A stretch of DNA of 64,000 bases, from the NCBI GenBank assembly GCA_035496255.1, contig DATJEU010000020.1, forward strand, positions 1 to 64,000. The letters run 5' to 3'. The notes below the pieces were generated by a model. It was not told the DNA's origin. It made no database searches and worked only from the letters and a program-made list of their open reading frames with translations. Source of the stretch: Gp6-AA40 sp035496255 (GTDB lineage Bacteria > Acidobacteriota > Vicinamibacteria > Vicinamibacterales > UBA2999). Made by a program: the position numbers and the translations under genes. Positions 41,917 through 51,328 of this stretch are shown in pieces (the first letter of the stretch is position 1; each line of letters opens with the position of its first letter).

Positions 41917-42712
41917 CTAATTCTGAGTGCGGAGCTCGTGGATGATGTTCTCGAGCGCTTCGATGATTTCGTCGCGTTCGACCTTCGACTTCTTGAAGCT
42001 CAAACGGAGATCGAATGCCTTGGTCGGCGGCCTGAACGCGAACACGTAGGACTTCGCCCGAGCCGTCGGCTTGGCGGTTTCTTTCCTGACATCGGCCCGC
42101 GTGGCCGTGCCCTGGGTCGTGAGCTTTTCGACCAGCGCCAGCATCTTCTTCGGATCGCCTTGCCGGACGATCTGCAGCAGCGTCGACTTGGAGGTAATGT
42201 CGGCCAGCCGACATAGGTTGCGGACGTCCTCGGGCATGTTGCCGAGTGACAGTGATTCGGTGATCGAAGTTCGCGACTTTCCGAGCTTGCGCGCCATGTC
42301 TTCGTGCGTGTAGCCGCAACGCTGCGCCAGTTGCTGCAGCGCCTCGGACTCCTCGAAAGCCGTCAAGTCCTTGCGCTGGAGATTCTCGACCAGCGCCAGC
42401 TCCATGACCTCCCTGTCGTCCACTTCGCGGATGACAACCGGGACTTCCCGGAGGCCGACCTGGACGGCGGCGTGGTAGCGGCGCTCGCCGGCGATGATCT
42501 GGAATCGACCACCGTGGGGCCGGACGATGAGCGGCTCGATGATGCCCTTTTCGGAGACCGACGCCATCAGCTCCGACAGATCGCCCATGACCTGACGCGG
42601 CTGTCCGGGGTTCGGATCGAGCAGTTCGATCGGCAGCATCCGTCCCACGGGCTCCGCGGCGGATGTCGCGAGCGCATCGACGTAGTGCTCGTCGTGCCGC
42701 ATACGCAGCGTC

Positions 42713-42735
<23 letters not shown>
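41917..42735 (-). CDS. parB: ParB/Spo0J-family chromosome partition protein
   Basis: The 272-residue protein has a ParB N-terminal CTPase domain (IELLDPNPGQPRQVM, EPLIVRPHGGRFQIIAGERR), an HTH (YTHEDMARKLGKSRTSITES) and a short C-terminal dimer region. The arginine motif reads GERRYHAAVQ rather than the common GERRWRAA. The start is read as GTG at 42735: AGGAGG lies nine bases upstream, whereas the in-frame TTG at 42739-42741 is only three bases from it. Either way the gene overlaps parA slightly. An 18-bp palindrome lies inside the coding region at 42197-42214. Confidence 0.93.
42197..42214. promoter_or_regulatory. 18-bp palindrome inside parB, candidate parS-like site
   Basis: ATGTCGGC-CA-GCCGACAT has perfect 8-bp arms. 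The same arms occur at 43587-43604 upstream of parA with the centre CG. Position within the parAB locus suggests a centromere-like or autoregulatory binding site, although no canonical TGTTNCACGTGNAACA parS was seen. Confidence 0.45.
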
Positions 42736-43486
<751 letters not shown>

Positions 43487-43515
43487 TTCGGCGCAGCCAT
43501 GTCAGGGATGCGCCC

Positions 43516-43544
43516 ATTATGGGGATGCGGTTGGGGTGTGTCAA
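43516..43544 (-). promoter_or_regulatory. Sigma-70-type promoter of parA
   Basis: On the minus strand TTGACA (43544-43539) is followed after 17 bases by CATAAT (43521-43516). This is nearly ideal minus 35/minus 10 geometry. Transcription would begin about 20 bases before the parA ATG at 43486, leaving almost no 5' leader. Confidence 0.7.
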
Positions 43545-43586
43545 ATCCCCAAGCCCAAAATGTTGTGGCCGAGGGCAGAAGCGTGA

Positions 43587-43604
43587 ATGTCGGCCGGCCG
43601 ACAT
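43587..43604. promoter_or_regulatory. 18-bp palindrome upstream of parA, candidate parS-like site
   Basis: ATGTCGGCCGGCCGACAT is a perfect 18-bp palindrome 43 bases upstream of the parA minus 35 box, touching the stop codon of the preceding gene. It matches 16 of 18 positions with the palindrome inside parB. Confidence 0.5.
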
Positions 43605-44089
43605 CACATCTTGTACTTGGGGAGCTCCGTCGGGTCCAGGCTTTCGAGCCACTTCTGGACCTTGTCGTTGTCCAGTCGCTCGGAGCCGAAGTCAACGGTC
43701 TTCGCGTTGTCGATGACCGACTCCTCCACCAGGATTGGCGCGCGGGTCCGGAGCGCCAGTGCGATGGCATCGCTCGGGCGCGCGTCGATCGCCACGCCCT
43801 CGCCGCGGACCGTCAGGTGAATGAGGGCGAAGAAGGTGTTGTCCTTGAGGTCGCTGACGACGATCCGATCGACGCGGCCGTCGAGATCGTTGATCACGTT
43901 ACGCAGCAGGTCGTGCGTCATCGGGCGTGGCGTGGCGATGTTCTCGATCTGGAGCGCGATGGCGTTTGCTTCGAACACGCCGACCCAGATCGGCAGGACA
44001 CGCTCGCCGTCCTTGTCCTTGAGAATCACGATGGGTGTATTGGTGATCGGATCCACCATCAGCCCTTTGATCGTCATCTCGATGAGCAT
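43604..44089 (-). CDS. Bifunctional nuclease family protein (DUF151)
   Basis: The 161-residue protein has the BFN/DUF151 pattern: MTIKGLMVDPITNTPIVILK, RVLPIWVGVFEANAIALQIE, RPMTHDLLRNVINDL and AIDARPSDAIALALRTRAPI. Family members from plants and Thermotoga have been reported to be nucleases; the bacterial role is unsettled. The ATG at 44089 is chosen because the family starts with this methionine-rich strand; upstream in-frame sequence belongs to miaB. It follows miaB by ten bases on the same strand. Confidence 0.9.
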   Translation of the reverse strand: MLIEMTIKGLMVDPITNTPIVILKDKDGERVLPIWVGVFEANAIALQIENIATPRPMTHDLLRNVINDLDGRVDRIVVSDLKDNTFFALIHLTVRGEGVAIDARPSDAIALALRTRAPILVEESVIDNAKTVDFGSERLDNDKVQKWLESLDPTELPKYKM

Positions 44090-44099
44090 GGCTCGCTCG

Positions 44100-45482
44100 C
44101 TACGCAGAAACGGTACCGGTGACTTCGCCCCGCAGGCTGTGCGGCCCGGCGCGAAGGATCCGCACCGCCAGTGTCCGCCCAATCCAGCGATGGACGTCGA
44201 TGATACTCGCGCCGGTGCTGTGCGACGTATCGGCCGGCTGCGGGAAGTTCACTACGGTGTTCCCCGACGTCCGCCCGGAAAGTTCACCGTCCTGGCGCCG
44301 GCTGACCGAGTCGACGAGGACGTCCACGGTCGTGCCGACTGCCTGCTCGTGCAGGCGTGTCTGGATGTCGCGCTGCAGCGACTGGAGGGCGACGATCCGT
44401 CTCGTCTTCTCCCCGTCACTGACATCGTCCGGCATCCGCTTCGAGGCGAGCGTGTTGGGCCGGACCGAATATTTGAACGAGAACATGCTGTGGTATCGCA
44501 CGGCGTCGGTCAGCGACAACGTTTCGTCGAAGTCGTCCGCGGTCTCGCCAGGGAAGCCAACGATCATGTCCGTCGACAGCGTCGCCTCGGGAACCGCTTC
44601 CCGGATTCGCGCGACCAGCTCCAGGTACTCCTCACGGGTATGACGCCGCCGCATGGCCTTGAGGATCCGGGAGGAGCCGGACTGCACGGGCAGATGCAGG
44701 TGCTTGGCGACCTTCGGGAGATCGCGTACGGCGTCGATGAGGCGGGTGCCGGTGTGTCGGGGGTGCGGGCTCGCGAATCGGATGCGCTCGACGCCAGGCA
44801 CGTCGTTGACGTCAGCGAGGAGTCCGGCGAAGTCGCAGGCCGGATCGTCGGGAGCCTGGTAATGATTGACGATTTGGCCGAGGAGCTGAATCTCCTTCCG
44901 GCCTGACGCGACGGCGTCCCTGACATCCGCGAGGATGTCCGCCTTGGCTCGCATGCGTTCGTGGCCGCGCGTGTACGGAACGACGCAGAACGCGCAGTGG
45001 TCGTTGCATCCCTCGATAATCGTGACGTAGGCCTTCACGGCGTCGCCGCGGCGCGTGATGCCGAGTGGAAACGTCACATCGTCCCACGGGTTGATGTCGA
45101 CTTCGGCGAACGGGGACGTCGAGGCCTTCTCGACGAGCATCGGCAGCAGCTTCAGCCGCTGCGTGCCCAACACGACGTCGATCATGTGGCCGTTGGATCG
45201 CTGGAGCAGCGACTGCCCCTCCTGCTGCGCCACGCAACCGGCGACGGCGACCACCGGCCGGTGGCCGGTCTCCTGATTCATGACGCGCAGCTCGCCGAGG
45301 CGGGTGTACAGCTTCTCCTCCGCGTGCTCACGCACGCTGCACGTGTTGATGACGATGACGTCGGCGTCGAGATCGGAGTCCGTCGGCTCGTAGCCGGCCT
45401 GGTCGAGGAGACCGGCCATGCGTTCCGAGTCGTGGAAGTTCATCTGGCAGCCGAACGTCTCGATGAGGTATTTCCTAGCCAC
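44100..45482 (-). CDS. miaB: tRNA-2-methylthio-N6-dimethylallyladenosine synthase MiaB
   Basis: The 460-residue protein has an N-terminal UPF0004 domain with cysteines 12, 48 and 83 for one [4Fe-4S] cluster, and the radical SAM core CNDHCAFCVVPYTRG with cysteines 159, 163 and 166 for the other. A C-terminal TRAM domain carries TTVDVLVDSVSRRQDGELSG. It methylthiolates i6A37 in tRNAs reading UNN codons. The GTG at 45482 gives a standard N-terminus (ARKYLIETFGCQMN) and overlaps recN by eight bases; an ATG further up at 45545 would add a basic tail. Confidence 0.95.
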   Translation of the reverse strand: MARKYLIETFGCQMNFHDSERMAGLLDQAGYEPTDSDLDADVIVINTCSVREHAEEKLYTRLGELRVMNQETGHRPVVAVAGCVAQQEGQSLLQRSNGHMIDVVLGTQRLKLLPMLVEKASTSPFAEVDINPWDDVTFPLGITRRGDAVKAYVTIIEGCNDHCAFCVVPYTRGHERMRAKADILADVRDAVASGRKEIQLLGQIVNHYQAPDDPACDFAGLLADVNDVPGVERIRFASPHPRHTGTRLIDAVRDLPKVAKHLHLPVQSGSSRILKAMRRRHTREEYLELVARIREAVPEATLSTDMIVGFPGETADDFDETLSLTDAVRYHSMFSFKYSVRPNTLASKRMPDDVSDGEKTRRIVALQSLQRDIQTRLHEQAVGTTVDVLVDSVSRRQDGELSGRTSGNTVVNFPQPADTSHSTGASIIDVHRWIGRTLAVRILRAGPHSLRGEVTGTVSA

Positions 45483-47187
45483 GTCTCCGGCTTTCGCTTT
45501 CGCCTTTCGTCTTTTGTTTGTCTTTCGCCCCGACGCGCGCTGCACCGGTCGCGGTCGCGCCGGCGGCGATCAGGTCCCTCGCCCCGGCTCGGACAGAGGC
45601 GGTTACCTGCGCGCCTCCGAGCATCCGCGCCACTTCCTCGACCCGTGCCTCGGCATCCAGACGATCTACGCACGTCACCGTTCGACGACCTCTGACCTGC
45701 TTCTCGATCAGGAACTGTGTGCTCGCGCGTGCCGCAATCTGCGGCAGGTGCGTGATGCACAGTACCTGGAACTGGTCTCCGAGCTCGCGGAGCCGCGCGC
45801 CGACGACATCGGCGACCCGCCCGCCGATGCCGGCGTCAACCTCGTCGAAGATCAGCGTCTTGGAATCGTGACCGCCGCGCTTCGCGCCGATGGTCTTCAG
45901 TGCCAGCATCACGCGGGAGAGCTCGCCGCCGGACACGATTCGCGCGAGCGGCCGCGGTGCCTCGCCGACGTTTGGTGAAATGAAGAACTCGGCGTCGTCG
46001 ATGCCCCGCTCTCCCCAACCGGCGGGCGCCGCCTCGGCATCGTTGAAGCGGACCTCGAATCGCGTCTTCGCCATGGCCAGGTCCGCGAGGAGCGCCTCGA
46101 GCTCCCTGGCAAACACGCTGGCGGCTGTCCGACGCCGCCGCGACAGTTCGCGCGCCGAGACCAGGAACCGATCGGAGGCAGCGGTCAGCCGCGCCTGCAG
46201 ATCTTCGGCCTGCTCCCCTGCCCCACCGAGCAGGTTGCGCTCGTGCGTCAGCGCGGCGCCGCGATCGACGACATCCTGCAGCGTCGGACCGTACTTGCGC
46301 TTCAGTCGCTCGAGGCCCGCGAGCCGATCTTCCACTTCCTGCAATCGTCCCGGCGCCGCGTTCACCTCGTCGGCATACCGGCGCAGGAAGAACGCGAGAT
46401 CCTCGAGCTGCGACTTGATGCTGTCGCGAGCGTCGGCGTACGCGGCAAACTGTGGCTCGATGGTGGCGAGTTCGCCGACGCGCTTCCAGACACCGCCCAG
46501 CGACGCCAGTACCGCCTGGTCGCTCTCGTACAGCGCGGCGTAGCTTTCCTCGCACAACCGCTGAATGCGCTCGGCGTTGGCCAGCACCTGCTTCGCGGCG
46601 GCGAGCTCCTCGTCCTCTCCCGGCTTCGGCGACGCTCGTTCGATCTCGCCGAGCTGAAACGCGATCAGATCGAGCCGAGCCGCACGCTCGCGTGAATCCA
46701 TCCGCGAGCGATCGAGTTGCTCGCGCAGCGTGCGCACTTCCGCCCAGTCATGCGCCACGCGCTCGACCAGATCCTGATGACCCGCGAACGCGTCGAGCAG
46801 CGGCAGGTGCGTCTGCGGATCGAGCAGCGCCTGGTGCTCATGCTGGCCGTGCAATTCAACGAGGCGATCGGAGAGATCGCGGAGTGCCGACGCGGTGGCG
46901 AGCGCGCCATTGATGAACGAACGGCTCCGTCCCTGGCTGCTGATCTCGCGACGAACGATCAGCTCTGCGGCGTCGGTGGTCTCGAAGATGGCCTCGATGG
47001 TTGCCTGTGCTTCGCCGGTGCGGACGAGATCGGCCGAGGCGCGGCCGCCCAGCAGCAGGCCGACCGCCTCCACGAGAATCGACTTGCCGGCACCTGTCTC
47101 GCCCGTGAGGACGTTGAAGCCGTCGTCGAACTCGACCTCCACGGCGTCGATGACCGCCAGGTTGCGGATGCGGAGGAAGCGCAGCAT
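45475..47187 (-). CDS. recN: DNA repair protein RecN
   Basis: The 570-residue SMC-like protein has Walker A at the N-terminus (NVLTGETGAGKSILVEAVG), a long central coiled coil (about residues 150-370), the ABC signature IVSGGELSRVMLALKTIG and Walker B LIFDEVDAGIGGRVADVV. RecN acts at double-strand breaks. The C-terminus has a lysine/arginine-rich tail (GAKDKQKTKGESESRRRG) that overlaps miaB. Its start codon is inside an inverted repeat at 47183-47207. Confidence 0.95.
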   Translation of the reverse strand: MLRFLRIRNLAVIDAVEVEFDDGFNVLTGETGAGKSILVEAVGLLLGGRASADLVRTGEAQATIEAIFETTDAAELIVRREISSQGRSRSFINGALATASALRDLSDRLVELHGQHEHQALLDPQTHLPLLDAFAGHQDLVERVAHDWAEVRTLREQLDRSRMDSRERAARLDLIAFQLGEIERASPKPGEDEELAAAKQVLANAERIQRLCEESYAALYESDQAVLASLGGVWKRVGELATIEPQFAAYADARDSIKSQLEDLAFFLRRYADEVNAAPGRLQEVEDRLAGLERLKRKYGPTLQDVVDRGAALTHERNLLGGAGEQAEDLQARLTAASDRFLVSARELSRRRRTAASVFARELEALLADLAMAKTRFEVRFNDAEAAPAGWGERGIDDAEFFISPNVGEAPRPLARIVSGGELSRVMLALKTIGAKRGGHDSKTLIFDEVDAGIGGRVADVVGARLRELGDQFQVLCITHLPQIAARASTQFLIEKQVRGRRTVTCVDRLDAEARVEEVARMLGGAQVTASVRAGARDLIAAGATATGAARVGAKDKQKTKGESESRRRG

Positions 47188-47207
47188 GGAGGCGGAACTT
47201 CCATGCT
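47183..47207 (-). promoter_or_regulatory. Inverted repeat covering the recN start codon
   Basis: AGCATGGA (47183-47190) and TCCATGCT (47200-47207) form perfect 8-bp arms with a nine-base loop. The recN ATG lies in one arm, so the hairpin could hide the start in mRNA, or the dyad could bind a repressor on DNA. It does not match a LexA consensus I know. Confidence 0.4.
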
Positions 47208-47216
47208 ATCAGACTT

Positions 47217-47245
47217 TTGACAGCGATCTGGTCGCATGCTACCCT
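47217..47245 (+). promoter_or_regulatory. Sigma-70-type promoter of the tol-pal operon
   Basis: TTGACA at 47217-47222 is followed after 17 bases by TACCCT at 47240-47245. The minus 35 is perfect and the minus 10 keeps the key TA and final T. It lies 83 bases before the tolQ start and faces away from recN. Confidence 0.55.
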
Positions 47246-47328
47246 GCCGGGGACCTGCGCTGATTCCCAGCAGCGCGACAAACTGCGCCGCTCCCACCGG
47301 CGCGCTGCCGATACATCGGAGGCTTTCG

Positions 47329-48084
47329 TTGTACACGCTTGGCACCCTCGTCCTTGCACTTCAGGTGCAAGAGGGCGCTGCCCCTCTGACCGGAACGGAC
47401 AATATCGTCGGGATTCTTTCCAACACCGGACCGGTCAACCGCATCGTTCTCGGAATTCTGATCCTGTTGTCGGTCGTGTCGTGGGCGATCATTCTTCAGA
47501 AGACGTGGGCCTATCGCATCGTCGTCCGTCAGAGTGCGACGTTCCTCGACGTGTTCCGGCGCAGCGCCAAGTTCTCGGAGGTTCAGGCCGTTTGCCCGTC
47601 GCTGCCGGCGAGTCCGCTCGTGGGTGTGTTCCAGGCCGGTTATGCCGAGCTCAACGCTCAGTTTCGCGGCGCCGCTCCGCAGCCCGGCAATCCATCTGCG
47701 CCCGCGGTTCGTCCAACACTCAAGAGCTTGCCGGCAGTGGACCGCGCGCTGCTGCGAGCCTCCACGGCTGAAGTGAGCAAACTCGAGAAGCACGTGACGT
47801 TTCTGGCGACGATTGCCAGCGTGGCGCCGTTCATCGGGCTGTTCGGCACCGTGTGGGGCATCATGCTGGCGTTCATGCGCATCGGCGCGACCGGCGCGAC
47901 CAACCTCGCGACCGTCGGTCCGGGCATTGCCGACGCGTTGATCGCGACAGCGGCGGGCCTTTTTGCGGCGATTCCCGCGGTCCTCTTCTATAACCACTTC
48001 ACGTCGAAGATGAAGGGCATCGCGGGACAGATCGACGACTTCTCGCTCGAGTTCCTCAACATCGCCGAACGGAACTTCACGTAG
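47329..48084 (+). CDS. tolQ: TolQ/ExbB-type proton channel protein
   Basis: The 251-residue protein has three membrane helices: IVLGILILLSVVSWAIILQ near 40, ATIASVAPFIGLFGTVWGIM near 160 and LIATAAGLFAAIPAVLFYN near 205. This is the MotA/TolQ/ExbB layout. It forms the proton-driven motor with TolR. The start is read as TTG at 47329, six bases after GGAGG. The longer frame from 47236 has no ribosome binding site and begins with unlike sequence. First gene of the Tol-Pal operon. Confidence 0.92.
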   Translation: MYTLGTLVLALQVQEGAAPLTGTDNIVGILSNTGPVNRIVLGILILLSVVSWAIILQKTWAYRIVVRQSATFLDVFRRSAKFSEVQAVCPSLPASPLVGVFQAGYAELNAQFRGAAPQPGNPSAPAVRPTLKSLPAVDRALLRASTAEVSKLEKHVTFLATIASVAPFIGLFGTVWGIMLAFMRIGATGATNLATVGPGIADALIATAAGLFAAIPAVLFYNHFTSKMKGIAGQIDDFSLEFLNIAERNFT

Positions 48085-48091
48085 GAGCGAC

Positions 48092-48553
48092 GTGCCCAAA
48101 GTCATTCCTTCGACGCCAGCCCCCGGCCACGGTACACGCGGCCGGCGCGTCTCGACGACGCTCGCGGAGATCAACATCATCCCGCTGGTCGACGTGATGC
48201 TCGTGCTGCTGATCATCTTCATGGTCACCGCGCCGATGCTGCAGAAAGGCATTGAGGTCAAGCTGCCGGTGGCGACGCGGACGCAGGACATTGCCAGCGA
48301 ACGGCTGTTCATCGATCTGCCCGTGGCCTATCGTACGGATCACAAGGTCTACATGGCCAAGGAACCGATCCGCGTCGAAGTCCTCGGTGAGCGGATCCGT
48401 CAATTGATGCTGACGCGCACCGACAAGCAGGTGTTTCTCCGCGCCGACGGTAAGGTGACGATGCAGGAAGCGATCGAGGTGATGGATCGTCTGAAGGCGG
48501 CAGGCGTCACGAATGTGGGGCTCGTGACCGCGCTCCCCGGCGAGCAGCAATGA
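48092..48553 (+). CDS. tolR: TolR/ExbD-type motor protein
   Basis: The 153-residue protein has a single helix with INIIPLVDVMLVLLIIFMVT, containing the conserved proton-carrying Asp, and a periplasmic TolR domain ending AIEVMDRLKAAGVTNVGLVT. A GTG start with TAGGAG five bases upstream is used. The next gene starts in an ATGA overlap. Confidence 0.94.
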   Translation: MPKVIPSTPAPGHGTRGRRVSTTLAEINIIPLVDVMLVLLIIFMVTAPMLQKGIEVKLPVATRTQDIASERLFIDLPVAYRTDHKVYMAKEPIRVEVLGERIRQLMLTRTDKQVFLRADGKVTMQEAIEVMDRLKAAGVTNVGLVTALPGEQQ

Positions 48554-49326
48554 CCGAGGCCGTCACCGACATCATCGTCGCGCGATCGCGAGCGCAGGAG
48601 TCGCTGACGGGTACTGTCGCGTGGTCGATCGGCCTGCACCTGGTCCTGATTGCGGTGGTCATGCTGATGCCGGGCGCGAAGAACGTCGCGCCGCCGGTGG
48701 TGATGACGATCACGCTGAGTGGCAGCCCTGGCCCGAAGACGGAAGGTATGAGCGAGGCGGCGTCGCGGGCTGTCCAGGAGGTGGCGAAGCCCGAGGTCGC
48801 CAAGCCGGTGGTGACGGCTCCCGCGCCGGTCCGGCCGGAGATGACGCTGCCGAATCCGAAGGTCAAGCCGCGGCCCGTCGTGAAACCGAAGGAGGCGCCG
48901 CCGGACGCCAGCAGCCGCCGGCTGAACACGGGCGAGGAAGTGAAGTCCGGCACGGCGCCGGCGGCGTCGCAGCAGATCCGCGGGCAGGGATTCGGACTGG
49001 CAACGAGCGGCGGCAATGGGCTGGGCTCGAAGATGTCGCTCGATGTCAGCAACTTCTGTTGCCGGGAATACCTCGATCAGATGGTCGTGGCGATCAGGGC
49101 GAGATGGAACAACAAGCAGCCCGTGGCGGGCATAGTGGGGATGAAATTCACGATCCAGCGCGACGGTCGCATCACGGATGTGCAGATCGAGCGGCCGAGC
49201 GGGCTTGCGGTGCTCGACAACGAGTCCCAGCATGCGCTGCTGGCCACCGCGCGACTGCAGTCGCTGCCCGCGCAATATCCCAATTCAACGCTGACAGTGC
49301 ACCTGTCCTTCGAATATGAACGGTGA
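48550..49326 (+). CDS. TolA/TonB-like energy-transducing protein
   Basis: The 258-residue protein has an N-terminal helix (WSIGLHLVLIAVVMLMPGA), a Pro/Lys/Val-rich spacer (residues 75-125) and a C-terminal TonB-type domain with IQRDGRITDVQIERPSGLA and YPNSTLTVHLSFEYE. Its place between tolR and tolB makes it the TolA equivalent, although the C-terminal domain looks more like TonB than enterobacterial TolA. It would couple the TolQR motor to TolB/Pal. Confidence 0.88.
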   Translation: MTEAVTDIIVARSRAQESLTGTVAWSIGLHLVLIAVVMLMPGAKNVAPPVVMTITLSGSPGPKTEGMSEAASRAVQEVAKPEVAKPVVTAPAPVRPEMTLPNPKVKPRPVVKPKEAPPDASSRRLNTGEEVKSGTAPAASQQIRGQGFGLATSGGNGLGSKMSLDVSNFCCREYLDQMVVAIRARWNNKQPVAGIVGMKFTIQRDGRITDVQIERPSGLAVLDNESQHALLATARLQSLPAQYPNSTLTVHLSFEYER

Positions 49327-49329
49327 GGC

Positions 49330-50724
49330 ATGACTAAGCCCTCGATACTGGCCATCGCGGCCGCGTTGGTCGCTGGCGTCACCGCGTTCGCGCGGCAACA
49401 GCCACCCGCAACGCCGCCGTCGGCGCCGGCGCAGCAGCAGCAGCCGTCAGACGTGGAGCTGGTGATCTCCGGCGAAGGCTCGCGACCTCCGGAGTACGCG
49501 GTCCCGGACTTCGTCGCGCTCAGCCCCGACGCCAACGATCTCGGCAAGCTGCTCGGACAGGTGCTGTGGGATGACCTGCGCTTCGAGCGCGAGGTGGACG
49601 TGATGCCCCGTGACATCGTCGCGACGGTGCCGGTGGCGCGAACGGCTGAACAGGTCAACTTCGGCGCCTGGCGCGAATTGAACGCGGACGCGGTCGTCTT
49701 CGGCACCGTGCAGAAGAGCGGAGATACGCTGACCGTTCAGGTGCGCCTGTTCAATGCGCGCACGCGGCAGGCGGTGTTCAGCCGCGAGTATTCTGGCAAG
49801 TCCGACCCGCGTTCGTTCGCGCATCGTATCGCCGACGAAATCCACCTGCAGCAGCGCAACCTGCACGGCGTCGCGCACACCAAGCTGGCGTTCGTGTCGA
49901 CACGGGCGCGGACGCGCGTCCGCGGGACCGGCCAGCAGAATCGCGAGTCGAAGGAGGTCTGGATCGCCGACTACGACGGCGCGAACCAGCGGCAGATCAC
50001 GCTGAACAGCGCCTGGCTCAACGTCGCGCCGTCATGGTCGCCGGATGCCCGCTCGATCGCCTACACGTCCTACCAGAAGGTGGCGGGCGGCGGTGCGCCC
50101 GACATCTTCATTTCACTCATCTACCAGGGCCAGCGGGAAAACCCCACCAAGGGTCGGGCCGACTCGAATTTCCAGCCGGTGTTCTCGCCGGACGGTTCGC
50201 GGATCGCGTTCATGTCGAACCGCGACGGCAACAACGAGATCTACGTCATGAACAAGGACGGGTCTGGCGTGCGGCGGCTGACGTTCACGCCGAACGCGAG
50301 TGAATCGACGCCGACCTGGTCGCCGACCGGAGGACAAATCGCGTTCACGTCCGATCGTACCGGCACGCCGCAGATTTACATCATGTCCTCGCTGGACGGT
50401 TCGGGCGTGACCAAGGTGACGTCGGAGAGCTATGCCGATCGCGCGACCTGGTCACCGGCACCGTTCAACGAGATCGCGTATGCGGCCCGCACGGGCCCGG
50501 GCTTCGACATCAAGGTGATCAACCTGAGCACCCGCGAAGTCATTCAACTGACTCACGGCGAAGGGTCGAACGAGAGCCCGGCGTATTCCTCGAACGGGCG
50601 GCACATCGCCTTCATGTCCACGCGAAAAGGCAACGCGCAGATCTTCACGATGACCCGTGACGGCCGCGACCTCAAGCAGGTGACCACCTCCGGCACGAAC
50701 GAAACGCCGGCCTGGTCCAATTGA
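49330..50724 (+). CDS. tolB: Tol-Pal system beta-propeller protein TolB
   Basis: The 464-residue periplasmic protein has a signal peptide (ILAIAAALVAGVTAFA), the TolB N-terminal domain and a six-blade propeller with repeats such as NVAPSWSPDARSIAYTSYQ, QPVFSPDGSRIAFMSNRDGN, TPTWSPTGGQIAFTSDRTGT and SPAYSSNGRHIAFMSTRKGN. It shuttles between TolA and Pal during outer-membrane constriction. Length and blade number are typical. Confidence 0.95.
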   Translation: MTKPSILAIAAALVAGVTAFARQQPPATPPSAPAQQQQPSDVELVISGEGSRPPEYAVPDFVALSPDANDLGKLLGQVLWDDLRFEREVDVMPRDIVATVPVARTAEQVNFGAWRELNADAVVFGTVQKSGDTLTVQVRLFNARTRQAVFSREYSGKSDPRSFAHRIADEIHLQQRNLHGVAHTKLAFVSTRARTRVRGTGQQNRESKEVWIADYDGANQRQITLNSAWLNVAPSWSPDARSIAYTSYQKVAGGGAPDIFISLIYQGQRENPTKGRADSNFQPVFSPDGSRIAFMSNRDGNNEIYVMNKDGSGVRRLTFTPNASESTPTWSPTGGQIAFTSDRTGTPQIYIMSSLDGSGVTKVTSESYADRATWSPAPFNEIAYAARTGPGFDIKVINLSTREVIQLTHGEGSNESPAYSSNGRHIAFMSTRKGNAQIFTMTRDGRDLKQVTTSGTNETPAWSN

Positions 50725-50743
50725 TTCTTTCAACGAGGCTTCG

Positions 50744-51322
50744 ATGCGACTGACATCCGCCACCACCGTCCTGCTCCTCACCGCCGTCGTCCTGGTTGCC
50801 GGCTGCGGCAAGAAGGCAAAGCCGGTTCTCAACCCCGTGGCACCGCCACCCGCGACCGCGAACAACGAGCCGGCGGCGCCGCCGGCCGCTCCCCCGGAGC
50901 GTGTCGAAGAGCCGCTGCCGGTTCCGCCGCAGCCGATCGCGGAAGACAACATCAGCAATCGGTCGCTCGACGATTTGAACAAGGACTCCCCGCTCAAGCC
51001 GATCTTCTTCCCGCTCGACCAGTCGGATCTCGACGACACGGCGCGGGCGGTGGTGAACTCCAACGCCGAGGTGCTGAAGAAGTACGGGACCTGGGTGGTG
51101 ACCGTCGAGGGACACTGCGACGAACGCGGAACGGCTGAGTACAACCTGGCGCTCGGCGAGCGCCGCGCGGTCGCGGTCAAGACCTATCTCGTGTCGCTGG
51201 GGATTTCTCCGGACCGCCTGCGGACCGTCAGCTACGGCAAGGAATTCCCGTTCGATCCGGGCCACACCGAAGACTCGTGGTCGAAGAACCGGCGCGCGCA
51301 GTTCGTAATCACGTCAAAATAG
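50744..51322 (+). CDS. pal: Peptidoglycan-associated lipoprotein Pal
   Basis: The 192-residue lipoprotein has signal and lipobox LLTAVVLVAGCGKK, a Pro/Ala-rich linker and a C-terminal OmpA domain with IFFPLDQSDLDDTARAVVNS, VTVEGHCDERGTAEYNLALG and RLRTVSYGKEFP. These segments carry the diaminopimelate-binding residues. It anchors the outer membrane to peptidoglycan and binds TolB. Confidence 0.95.
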   Translation: MRLTSATTVLLLTAVVLVAGCGKKAKPVLNPVAPPPATANNEPAAPPAAPPERVEEPLPVPPQPIAEDNISNRSLDDLNKDSPLKPIFFPLDQSDLDDTARAVVNSNAEVLKKYGTWVVTVEGHCDERGTAEYNLALGERRAVAVKTYLVSLGISPDRLRTVSYGKEFPFDPGHTEDSWSKNRRAQFVITSK

Positions 51323-51328
51323 AGCGTC

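Noticed and set aside
47361..47375. GTGCAAGAGGGCG resembling the yifB leader box
   Set aside because: It lies inside tolQ, has an extra G, lacks the GAAAAC dyad, and encodes ordinary residues (VQEGA).
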